Of a DNA stretch of 64,000 nt, positions 9,101 to 16,252 are shown in pieces. The stretch covers positions 186,001 to 250,000 of the forward strand of contig JACQFD010000039.1 of assembly GCA_016200225.1 (NCBI GenBank), read 5' to 3'. The notes beneath the pieces are model-generated. The model was given only the letters and a program-made list of their open reading frames with translations. It did not search any database and was not told the DNA's origin. This stretch comes from Planctomycetota bacterium. Lineage in GTDB: Bacteria; Planctomycetota; UBA1135; JACQFD01. Position 1 is the first letter of the stretch. The number at the start of each line of letters is the position of its first letter. The position numbers were made by a program, and so were the translations under genes.

Positions 9101-10588
9101 GTCGGCCATTGGATACAAGACGCGAAAATGACAAAGCCGATGCAGGAGCTCGGTCAGGCGTTCGCGCGTCGCGGATTCGCCGCGTTGATATATGATCCCG
9201 TCGGGCAGGGCGAGCGCGCCGTGAATGGAAATTCGCATCGATTTACATTACAATTATTCCTCGCGGGCGAGACCGATCTTACTTATATGCTTTTCGACTC
9301 GATGCGCGCGATGGATCTGCTCGCGTCGCGGCCGGACATCGACTCGAAACGCCTCGCGGTGACCGGTTGTTCGGGCGGCGGATTGAATACAATTTATTTC
9401 ACCGCGCTCGATCCGCGGCAGTCGGCGGCCGCCGCGTCCTGTTATGTTACAACCTTTCGCGCGCTTCTCGAGGCGGGAAACCACTGCGAAGATAATTATA
9501 TTCCGGGAGTCCGCAACATCGGCGATCTCGGCGATATTTATGCTTTGGGATGGCCGCGAAAAATTGTAGCGCTCGCCGCCGATCGCGACAGCATCAACCC
9601 GGTTTTCGCGACGCAGACCTCGTTCGCGCGCGCGAAGAAATGGTATGAAGGGCTCGGCGCGGCGGAGGACGCGGATTTGTTTATTGACCATTCGGAACAT
9701 GATTATTCGAAAGGAATGCGCGAGCGCGCGGCCGCGCTTTTTGACAGCGCGCTCAATCATCACAAAAATGCAAAGATTACGCCGGAGAGTTGGACTCCGG
9801 AACTCGCGCCGTGGGATTCGAATGAATATAAATGTTTCGAAAACGGAATGCCGGCGGATGGACTTACGCTCAAGCAACTCGCTGCGGCGGCGATCGCCCG
9901 AAAGATCGACGAACGCGAGAAGTCGCCGCTTCCAGTCGAGGAAATCCGAAAACAACTGAAGGATATATTAAAATTCGAGACCGCCGACCCGCGCGTGCGA
10001 ACCGTCAAGGAAGGCGACGAGGGGGGAATTCATTATGAAAAATTCGTCCTCGAATCCCCAGGCGGTTTCGAGGCTCCGTGCGTTTTATTAAAATCGGATA
10101 AATTAAAGTCCGGCACGCGCGCGGCGGCGGCAATCATTGTCGACGACGCCGGCAAGGCCGGAATTTTGGATAACTCACTTTCGCAATGGCGGCGAAGAAT
10201 CGATAAGGGCGAAATATTATTATTTATCGACGTTCGCGGAAAAGGCGAATGCGCCTCCGACGAAGAACACGCATGGCGCGTGGCGACGATGATCGGCCGT
10301 CCGCTCCTTGGCATGCGCGCATCGGACATCGCCGCGGCCGCGCGGATTCTTAAGAAACACGGCGACGTGGATCCTGGGAAGATTTCGATCGAGACGCGCG
10401 GCATCGAAAGCGGTTTGGCCGGACTCTTTGCCGGAGTTTGCGAAGGAATTGTTGTATCAAAAATGGAGGGTGGTCTCAAAAGTTATCGCGGATCCACCGA
10501 ATTCGGCTGGGACACGCCCTCGATTTTCGTCCCTCATTTGCTAGATGTTGGCGATATTTCACAAATAGAGCTTGCCGCAAAGCATTAA
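6182..10588 (+). CDS. Secreted glucuronidase-like / CBM-like / alpha-beta hydrolase fusion
   Basis: A protein of 1468 residues with a signal peptide at about 1-20. Residues 30-680 look like an alpha-glucuronidase-type glycoside hydrolase barrel (HNSWFWDENYWDSFLDLLAR, RGIDIYLITWNVHLSPTF, GVGTCPGEAMPQ). Residues 715-860 are a beta-sandwich of CBM6/CBM35 kind, starting with MIEAEDFAGPW. Residues 920-1200 are an alpha/beta hydrolase of the acetyl-esterase type: nucleophile motif GCSGGG (Ser1064), a DPVGQGERA loop, and His1173 in HSEHDYSKGM. Residues 1200-1468 look like a second, degraded hydrolase lobe with no normal nucleophile elbow. Together this suggests removal of uronic acid and ester side groups from xylan-like glycans outside the cytoplasm. 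The exact glycoside hydrolase family is uncertain. Confidence 0.7.
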   Translation: MILPIAVFALCLAVQETMEAGESPIAFARREIATARKYSHASVSQNVRFRLAPNHGDRGNELYQIERGDEENEILVTGGNDRGMMYGGIDIAEAIAAGRDPFELVGPVHRPFLQHRQFKLNLPLAGSAYVSAEAIQHNSWFWDENYWDSFLDLLARSRFNTLSLWSAHPYPQMLTLSKYPEVKDISDEQLAKNIKLFHSIFQKAKARGIDIYLITWNVHLSPTFAKAHQLADSGVDTPLVREYQKECVRGLLKEYPEIKGVGTCPGEAMPQDARGREEFIRDTYLAGIEASGRSDVEFLQRYWFASPGPTEEIVAKNCKVPMYVSIKYNGEHMYSSPKPHFFDKQWIEQKPRDYSIIWHLRNDDLFTLRWGDPEFVRSTVRNMAVDGAGFLTGSEIWIDGADYIHTDEAAKHVSWKYDFERHWLRYMLWGRIGYDPELSARTIEDWFSARFGRGLGPDLSKAMEAASRLYPKLTSFHWQYMNGDWYPEGCVGSWVTDDTFMNGKPLRLNNTIFHDVLEFIFCHTIDPELMSIPEYVGYRLNNKKIEPGRKSPFDVADEIYADAAAAERELAAHHSDGVFGEIACTVLDLRTQVALARYYSFKIRGATHLALHMAGFDGEQQKAKEGLTFASKFWVEVASIGDAHYREHEVWLMGKFSWGRYQNDVDHDIEIASACKPDPQGVRDSEIFKIPENKHLDYNLATGDLSLGIAPFLSPPPLAIDGGLQMIEAEDFAGPWREQTNYPGFTGRGFRTAAVLGSVATNSIRRRIDIKTEATYTFWVRGLIGHAQDGGMDRSVQLAVDGKLLQATQTELTTRPRFTWENAGALALAPGIHEIKIQDHGAGFEHVDCVAISNDPNASPAGIADLGHVLDGGPARFENAIVTLLNDAPTPEIPKDKISLEKAQSRMRAELARAIGLDPARPRTPLNARTTGTIDRGDFVVEKLIFESRPNYYVTAHLYKPKGAGPFPGVLVPVGHWIQDAKMTKPMQELGQAFARRGFAALIYDPVGQGERAVNGNSHRFTLQLFLAGETDLTYMLFDSMRAMDLLASRPDIDSKRLAVTGCSGGGLNTIYFTALDPRQSAAAASCYVTTFRALLEAGNHCEDNYIPGVRNIGDLGDIYALGWPRKIVALAADRDSINPVFATQTSFARAKKWYEGLGAAEDADLFIDHSEHDYSKGMRERAAALFDSALNHHKNAKITPESWTPELAPWDSNEYKCFENGMPADGLTLKQLAAAAIARKIDEREKSPLPVEEIRKQLKDILKFETADPRVRTVKEGDEGGIHYEKFVLESPGGFEAPCVLLKSDKLKSGTRAAAAIIVDDAGKAGILDNSLSQWRRRIDKGEILLFIDVRGKGECASDEEHAWRVATMIGRPLLGMRASDIAAAARILKKHGDVDPGKISIETRGIESGLAGLFAGVCEGIVVSKMEGGLKSYRGSTEFGWDTPSIFVPHLLDVGDISQIELAAKH

Positions 10589-10623
10589 TAATTGGAAGAG
10601 TAGATTGCACGTTCGTCGTTAAT

Positions 10624-11016
10624 TATCAATTAGGCCAATGCGGGCGGCGGGTCCGCGGCGCGCTCGCCGCAGACGTCGGGACATCATCGTTATCGATTAG
10701 TAATGATAATGAAAAACGTTCATGCGGGCGGCGGGCTCCGCGGCGCGGCGCAGCGGCGATGCTCCGGCCACGCCCTGTCGCGACCCACACGAAAGCGAGA
10801 ACCACACGCTCGACGCGACGGGGCGTCGCCTTCGCCGCCGCTGCCTTGCGCCACGGACCCGCCGCACGCCAGTGCTAACGATGGCACCGAACACTAATAT
10901 ACGCGGCTGCTCGGCCGTCGCGGCGCGCGCGTGCCCGAGGCCGCTGCGCGGCCCTCGGCCACACCGCGCGTCACGCGACCGCCTCGCCGTCGAAGATTGT
11001 GGCCACATGACACGAG
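10624..11016. repeat. GC-rich intergenic repeat, copy 1 (candidate structured RNA)
   Basis: The 454 bases from 10589 to 11042 hold no convincing gene. Within them 10724-11016 matches 45930-46211 closely, including an identical block around 10894-10936 (ACTAATATACGCGG ... GTGCCCG). A shorter 5' match (ATCAA, TAGGCCAA, GCGG, CGGCGGG at 10625-10650) is separated from the main part by about 85 bases that end in a second GCGGGCGGCGGG, as if copy 1 had gained a partial duplication. Just after the identical block copy 1 can form a long hairpin (CCGAGGCCGC ... GCGGCCCTCGG); copy 2 has a shorter but also paired one. The repeat begins about 37 bases after the stop of the upstream gene, as in copy 2. 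Confidence 0.75.
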
Positions 11017-11042
11017 CACCGTTTTGATAATATTAATTATTC

Positions 11043-11786
11043 TTAATCGGCTAATAGTTTGCGCGTCGCCTCAGTTTTTGGATTATTAAGAACCTCTTGC
11101 GGTGCGCCCGACTCCGCCACGCGCCCTTCCGAAACGATAAATACAATATCCGCCGCGCGGGCGAGTGAAAGATCGTGAGTCACGGCGATTTGAGTAACAT
11201 TGGTTTTGCTTACGCGCCGAAGCGTTTCGACGACTTCGTGGCGCAGCGATGGATCGAGTGCGCTCGTCGGTTCGTCGTATAATAATACTTGAGGTTCCAT
11301 GGTCAGCGCGCGGGCGATGGCGACGCGCTGGCGCTGGCCGCCGGATAAATGTTCGGGCCACGCGGTCGTTTTGTCTTCGAGGCCGAGGTCGGCGAGGTTT
11401 TTCTTAGCAAGCGCCTCGGCTTGCTCGCGGGTCCGATTCTTAACTTTGATCGGTGCAAGTGTACAATTGTCGAGCGCGGTCAGGTGTGGAAATAATTCGA
11501 GCGATTGAAAAACGACGCCCACGCGCGAACGCAGCGCGAACATGGCGGCGTCGCGGGCGCGTGCGTCGCCGTCGAGCGTGCCCGTAACGACGGTTTCGTT
11601 GATTTGTATATTTCCGCGTTCGAAGAATTCGAGGCCGACGATGCAGCGAAGCAGCGTGCTCTTGCCGCATCCGCTGCCGCCGAGGATGGCCGCGAACGCG
11701 CCGGCCGGCACTTCGAGGGATAATTTACGAAGCACCAGTTCCGCCGCCGGATTATAACGTTTCTCGATGTTGACTACTTTAATCAT
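11043..11786 (-). CDS. Polar amino acid ABC transporter ATP-binding protein
   Basis: A protein of 247 residues with all ABC ATPase motifs: Walker A GGSGCGKST, signature LSGGQRQR, Walker B VLLYDEPTSALDP, and the switch His in VTHDLS. The closest pattern is the GlnQ/HisP group that drives uptake of polar amino acids. The start MIKVVNIEKRY was chosen because its ATGA overlaps the stop of the upstream binding-protein/permease gene by 4 bases, a common coupling. It should form a dimer that powers that permease. The substrate is not told by sequence. Confidence 0.9.
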   Translation of the reverse strand: MIKVVNIEKRYNPAAELVLRKLSLEVPAGAFAAILGGSGCGKSTLLRCIVGLEFFERGNIQINETVVTGTLDGDARARDAAMFALRSRVGVVFQSLELFPHLTALDNCTLAPIKVKNRTREQAEALAKKNLADLGLEDKTTAWPEHLSGGQRQRVAIARALTMEPQVLLYDEPTSALDPSLRHEVVETLRRVSKTNVTQIAVTHDLSLARAADIVFIVSEGRVAESGAPQEVLNNPKTEATRKLLAD

Positions 11787-13378
11787 GTCGCGCTCCTTCG
11801 CAGATGGCGCGCGAGCCGCTGCTCCACGACGCGCGAGAGGCGCGCGAACGGCAGGCTGATTAGTAAATACCAAATGGCGACGACGATGCCAAGGCCGAGG
11901 TGGTCGCGCATCGAGTTCGCGAGGCTCGTGTAGGTTTTTGTCAGTTCCGTCAATGTTACCAATGAGACGAGCGAACTATCCTTTAATAATGCGATAAAAT
12001 CGTTCGTCATCGGCGGCACGGAGACGCGCAACGCCTGTGGCGCGACGACGAATCTTAATGTTTGCCAGCCCGAGAGGCCGAGCACCCGGCCGGCTTCGCG
12101 CTGGCCGACCGGCACGCTTTCGAGGCCGGCGCGGTAGTTTTCAGCTTCGGCCGCCGCGTAATTGAGGCCGAGCGCGAGCCAGCCGGCGATCGCGGGATCG
12201 AGTTTGATGCCGAGCTCGGGCAGGCCGAAATATATCATTACCAATTGTATCAAAAGCGGCGTGCCGCGCATGAATTCGATATAAACGATCGCCGCGCATC
12301 GCAGCGGAAGCGGGCCGTACACGCGCGAAATCGCGAGCGCCATGCCGACGCAGATCGCGAGCGCCATGGATGCTAACGAAACGCCGAGCGTGACGGCGGC
12401 GCCGCGCGCGAATAGTGATATTGTCGCCGGATATCGTTCGCGGACGCGCTCCCAGAACGGCGGGAGTTTGCCGACGGCGGCGCGCCACGCATCGTAAGCT
12501 TCGGCGACATTGCCGGCCGCCGGTTTCGGATCGTTAAATAACGCCGCGGTCTCGGCGTTCCAGAGTCCCCATTTTTCATAAATCGCGCGCAGCGTTCCGT
12601 CATGGTTTAAATCGGCCAGCGCGCCATTCAAAGTATCTAATAATAAACGATCGTCGAGGCGCACGGCCGCCGCATAGCGCACGTCGCCGAGCGAGCCGGG
12701 CAATACTTCCAATTCGGGTTCGATCGCCCCGTAATATCGCGTGATCGGCGTATCTAACAATACGGCGTCGCTGCGGCCGAGGCGCAGATCGTCGAATATT
12801 TCATTCTGGCCGCCTTCGTAAGTTTTGGGCACGGCGCCCTCGCGTTTCAAAATGCGCTCGGCGAGCGAATTCGGCAGCGTGCCGACGGCGTGCGAACGGA
12901 GCGAGGCCATGTCGCGTGGCGCGCCCGCGTCGTTCCGGCGAACGGTTAATTGTTCGGTCGCCGCATAGTACGGATTTGTTAATAAACAAACCCGCCGTTT
13001 CTCATCGGCCATTTCGATTCCGTTAATTGCAATATCAAAATCGCCGCGCGCGAGCAGCGATAATAACGTTTCCCACTGCGCCTGCACGGGACGCGCGCGC
13101 ACGCCGAGTCTTTTCGCGATCGCGTCGGCGAGATCGACTTCGAAACCGATCAGATGATTCGGATCCATCGGATCCTGAAACACATACGGCGCGCCCCCCT
13201 GCGAATCGGCGCCCCAAAGGAATTCGCCGCGCGCGCGAATTTTAGCAAGCGTGTCCTGCGGTTTGGGCGCGCTCTCGGCCTGCGCGGCCGCGGCGTTTGG
13301 ATAACTACAAAAAATCGCGACGATCGCGATCGCTATTGTTATTATATGATTTCGAATCCCGCCGCGTGCCGCGCGCAT
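11783..13378 (-). CDS. Amino acid ABC transporter: solute-binding protein fused to permease
   Basis: A protein of 531 residues. A signal peptide (to about residue 33, ending AAAAQA) is followed by a family 3 solute-binding domain (about 40-280; LIGFEVDLADAIAKRLGV, GDFDIAINGI, GTLPNSLAERIL). The C-terminal part (about 310-531) is a HisM/GlnP-type permease with several membrane helices and the EAA-like loop (EAGRVLGLSGWQTLRFVVAPQ) that docks on the ATPase. Binding-protein/permease fusions of this class are known in several phyla. Its gene starts 4 bases after the stop of etfA and overlaps the ATPase gene by 4 bases, so it is translated in one run with both. The ligand is probably a polar amino acid. 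Confidence 0.88.
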   Translation of the reverse strand: MRAARGGIRNHIITIAIAIVAIFCSYPNAAAAQAESAPKPQDTLAKIRARGEFLWGADSQGGAPYVFQDPMDPNHLIGFEVDLADAIAKRLGVRARPVQAQWETLLSLLARGDFDIAINGIEMADEKRRVCLLTNPYYAATEQLTVRRNDAGAPRDMASLRSHAVGTLPNSLAERILKREGAVPKTYEGGQNEIFDDLRLGRSDAVLLDTPITRYYGAIEPELEVLPGSLGDVRYAAAVRLDDRLLLDTLNGALADLNHDGTLRAIYEKWGLWNAETAALFNDPKPAAGNVAEAYDAWRAAVGKLPPFWERVRERYPATISLFARGAAVTLGVSLASMALAICVGMALAISRVYGPLPLRCAAIVYIEFMRGTPLLIQLVMIYFGLPELGIKLDPAIAGWLALGLNYAAAEAENYRAGLESVPVGQREAGRVLGLSGWQTLRFVVAPQALRVSVPPMTNDFIALLKDSSLVSLVTLTELTKTYTSLANSMRDHLGLGIVVAIWYLLISLPFARLSRVVEQRLARHLRRSAT

Positions 13379-13382
13379 GGGG

Positions 13383-14360
13383 TCAGTTCCCCGATCGGAG
13401 CTTCTTGACTTCTTCCGTTAGAATCGGTAATACTTCGAATACGTCGCCAACGATGCCGTAATCGGCAACTTTAAAGATCGGGGCATCGGGGTCTTTATTG
13501 ATAGCTACAATTACGCGCGACGACGACATGCCGGCCAGATGTTGTATCGCGCCGGAGATGCCGCAGGCGAAGTAAAGTGTAGGAGCCACCGTTTTTCCCG
13601 TTTGTCCGACCTGCTCGTCGTGCGGGCGCCAGCCCGCGTCGACGACGGCGCGGGTCGCGCCGACGGCCGCGTTGCCGAACGCCGCCGCGAGCGCTTCGAG
13701 CAAATGCCAATTTTCGGGGCCCTTCAATCCGCGGCCGCCGCTGACGACGACGGGCGCTTCTGTAACATCGAGTTTCGTTCCCGCCGCCGCGAGCACTTCC
13801 TTGACGACGGCGCGCAGATCGACGCCGTCGGCCGCGGCGTTCGACGAAGATGCGGGCGCGCCGTCGGTTTTTTGTGAAAATACATTCGGACGCAGCGTCG
13901 CCACGAGCGGCGGCGCCGCCGACTCAACTGTAATATATGCTTTTCCGGCGTACACGGGGCGTCGAGCGCGAATCTTACCATTGTCAACCGCGAAACCGAC
14001 GCAGTCGCTCGCCACGCCCGCGTTCGCGAGCACGGCGACGCGCGGCGCGAGATCCCGTCCCTGCGGCGTCGCCGCGAAAAACACGGCCGCCGGCTGTTTT
14101 TGTTCGATCACGCCCTTGATTACAGATGCGTAGCCGTCGCCCGAATAGGCGGCGAGCCTTGGATCGTTAATAATAATAATTTCGTTCGCGCCGGCTCTTC
14201 CGAGCGTCGCGCCCGCGTCCGCGGGAGCCGCGCCGACGGCGACCGCCGTTACGTTTCCGCCGATTTGGCCAACGAGCCGCGCGGCCTCGGATACGGACTC
14301 GAGGGACGCCTTGCGAATCGCGCCCGACTTCAATTCCGCGAATACAACAATACCGGCCAT
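13383..14360 (-). CDS. etfA: Electron transfer flavoprotein alpha subunit
   Basis: A protein of 325 residues, normal for EtfA/FixB. The C-terminal FAD domain is clear: [18 protein letters not shown], then [30 protein letters not shown] and [10 protein letters not shown], ending in [19 protein letters not shown]. EtfA binds FAD and, with EtfB, carries electrons from acyl-CoA and related dehydrogenases to the quinone pool. Its start overlaps the last base of etfB, so the two are translationally coupled, which supports a working heterodimer. Confidence 0.95.
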   Translation of the reverse strand: MAGIVVFAELKSGAIRKASLESVSEAARLVGQIGGNVTAVAVGAAPADAGATLGRAGANEIIIINDPRLAAYSGDGYASVIKGVIEQKQPAAVFFAATPQGRDLAPRVAVLANAGVASDCVGFAVDNGKIRARRPVYAGKAYITVESAAPPLVATLRPNVFSQKTDGAPASSSNAAADGVDLRAVVKEVLAAAGTKLDVTEAPVVVSGGRGLKGPENWHLLEALAAAFGNAAVGATRAVVDAGWRPHDEQVGQTGKTVAPTLYFACGISGAIQHLAGMSSSRVIVAINKDPDAPIFKVADYGIVGDVFEVLPILTEEVKKLRSGN

Positions 14361-15118
14361 TACAGCACCTTCGCTTCGTTACGGAGTCGGTTGACGAGTT
14401 CGCCCACGGCTTCGGGGCCCTTTCCAACAAATCGCCCGGCCTGCCTCGCGGGCGGCAGCGACATTTCTGTAATATTAAGTTTCGACGCGACGGCCGCCGC
14501 GGCGACCTCCTCGAGCGGTTTTTTCTTTGCCGCCATGATGCCCTGCAATTTTACATATCGAGGCTCGTTCAATCCCTTTTGCGCCGTGAGGACCACCGGG
14601 AGTTTCGCCTCGACCACTTCGCGCGCGCCGCCTTCGATCTCGCGCTCGCAGCGCGCGACGTCGCCGACGATTTCAACTTTGATCACTTCTGTAACACACG
14701 AATAACCGAGCAACGTCGCGACCATCGTGCCGACATGGCCGTTGTCGCGATCCACCGACTGCTTTCCCATCGTTACAATTCGCGGGTTGAGTTTTCGGAT
14801 GTGCTCCGCGAGCACGGTCGCGATCGAAAACGCGTCGCGCGCTTCGAGCTGGTCGTCTTTTATTAAGATCGCCTTGTCGGCGCCGCGCGCGAGTTCGTTT
14901 CGAAGTTCCTTTTGAGCCTCGACGGGCCCGAGCGTCATCACGGTCACCGTGCCGCCGCCCGATTTTTCTTTAATGCGCAGCGCCTCCTCGATTGCAAACT
15001 CGTCGAAGGGATTCAATTCATAATTAACGCCAGCCGGATCGATCGACTTTCCGTTCGATCCAACTTTGACGCGCGCTTCCGTTGACGGAACGCGCTTGAT
15101 GCAGACAACAATGTCCAT
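14360..15118 (-). CDS. etfB: Electron transfer flavoprotein beta subunit
   Basis: A protein of 252 residues, normal for EtfB/FixA. Family features: start MDIVVCIKRVPSTEARVKV, the PFDEFAIEEALR helix, GADKAILIKDD, and the LPVVLTAQKGLNEPRY segment followed by GIMAAKKKPLEE, which is the EtfB signature region. It pairs with EtfA, encoded directly downstream. The 124 bases between its start and the end of lptB hold nothing I recognise beyond a likely leader. Confidence 0.95.
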   Translation of the reverse strand: MDIVVCIKRVPSTEARVKVGSNGKSIDPAGVNYELNPFDEFAIEEALRIKEKSGGGTVTVMTLGPVEAQKELRNELARGADKAILIKDDQLEARDAFSIATVLAEHIRKLNPRIVTMGKQSVDRDNGHVGTMVATLLGYSCVTEVIKVEIVGDVARCEREIEGGAREVVEAKLPVVLTAQKGLNEPRYVKLQGIMAAKKKPLEEVAAAAVASKLNITEMSLPPARQAGRFVGKGPEAVGELVNRLRNEAKVL

Positions 15119-15242
15119 GAGTTGGTTTTATGGAGAAACTGAGATTCGAAGGCTCCGCAATGCGCGTGCCTTGAGATTGCGAAGTTTCAATCGCGCGAAT
15201 GGATCGCCGACGATCGAAACGCCGAAAGTCGGCGCGTGAAAT

Positions 15243-15974
15243 TCAGCCGTCAAAGCGAAATCCCTCGCCGAGATAGCCCTTTCGGACCTCCGGATCGTTC
15301 ACGAGTTCCGAGGCGGCGCCGTGTTTCAGAATCCGCCCTTCGATCAATATATACGAGCGATCGGTTATTTGTAGTGTTTCGCGAACATTGTGATCGGTGA
15401 GGAGAACGCCGATCCCTTGATTGCGCAGTTCACGCAGAATTCCTTGAATATCCTGAACCGCGATCGGATCGACGCCCGCGAACGGCTCGTCGAGTAATAG
15501 TAACTTCGGGTCGCGCGCAAGCGCGCGCGCGACTTCGAGACGCCGCCGTTCGCCGCCCGAGAGCGTTTCGGCGATGCGAGTCCGGAGTTTGTCGATATGT
15601 AACTGTTCGAGAACGCGATCGAGACGCACGCGCCGTTCCGCGCGCGAAAGCCCCATGGTTTCCAGAATTGCCAAGACGTTATCGCGCACGTTCATGCGCC
15701 GGAAAATCGACGGCTCCTGCGCGAGATAACCCATTCCGAGGCGCGCGCGGCGAAACATGGGCAAATTCGTGACGTCCGCATTATTAAAATGTACAGATCC
15801 GGCCGTCGGCGGAATCAGCCCGACCGTCATGCGAAAGGACGTTGTTTTTCCGGCTCCGTTTGGCCCAAGAAGGCCGACAATTTCCCCGGAATTAATGGAA
15901 AACGAGATGTCTTGAACGACGGCGCGCCCGCGATAAACCTTCCTTAATCCCTCGGTTTCAAGCAGCGACGGCAT
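15243..15974 (-). CDS. lptB: LPS export ABC transporter ATP-binding protein LptB
   Basis: A protein of 243 residues with the LptB pattern: Walker A GPNGAGKTTSF, the family helix ARLGMGYLAQEPSIFRRM, signature LSGGERRRLEVARAL, Walker B LLLLDEPFAGVDPIAVQDI, and the LTDHNVRETL switch region. LptB powers the LptFG complex that lifts lipopolysaccharide from the inner membrane, so it implies an outer membrane with LPS, in line with lpxD at 41-42 kb. lptF, lptG and lptC are not in the window. Just upstream of its start lies the group of DnaA-box-like sites. Confidence 0.93.
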   Translation of the reverse strand: MPSLLETEGLRKVYRGRAVVQDISFSINSGEIVGLLGPNGAGKTTSFRMTVGLIPPTAGSVHFNNADVTNLPMFRRARLGMGYLAQEPSIFRRMNVRDNVLAILETMGLSRAERRVRLDRVLEQLHIDKLRTRIAETLSGGERRRLEVARALARDPKLLLLDEPFAGVDPIAVQDIQGILRELRNQGIGVLLTDHNVRETLQITDRSYILIEGRILKHGAASELVNDPEVRKGYLGEGFRFDG

Positions 15975-15975
15975 C

Positions 15976-16244
15976 TGTGGAGAAAATGTGGAATTGCCTT
16001 TGCGCCACCTTCGTCCGGGAAGGGTGTCGCAATGGTAAAAAGTCGAATACTAAAGATTTGGGGAGTGCGACACCGTGCAGGCATCCAGTATTTAGCCACA
16101 ACACATTTTGAATTAAGCGTTTAGGCAATGTGGAAAACACCTGAATTATTGTGAGCGCGTCGTGGATAACGCGATCATTAATATCCGCCAAACGCTTTTT
16201 TCGGCGGGGAGTTGAGATCGTCGAGCGAGGGGTGTTGTGGAAAA
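15976..16244. promoter_or_regulatory. Cluster of DnaA-box-like 9-mers between lepB and lptB
   Basis: Five 9-mers differ by only one base from the DnaA box TGTGGATAA / TTATCCACA: TGTGGAGAA (15976-15984), TTAGCCACA (16092-16100, opposite strand), TGTGGAAAA (16129-16137), CGTGGATAA (16161-16169) and TGTGGAAAA (16236-16244). All lie in one 278-bp non-coding gap that is less GC-rich than its flanks. This could be a replication origin, a DnaA-titration site or a DnaA-controlled promoter of lptB. No dnaA, dnaN or gyrase gene is near. Confidence 0.4.
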
Positions 16245-16252
16245 TCACGGGT

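Noticed and set aside
10697-11008. Open minus-strand frame in repeat copy 1, similar to one at 45888-46160 in copy 2
   Set aside because: Both frames are Arg/Ala-rich as expected from GC-rich DNA read backwards. Similarity follows from the DNA repeat itself, and changes between copies do not favour silent positions. A coding role is not excluded but is not supported.
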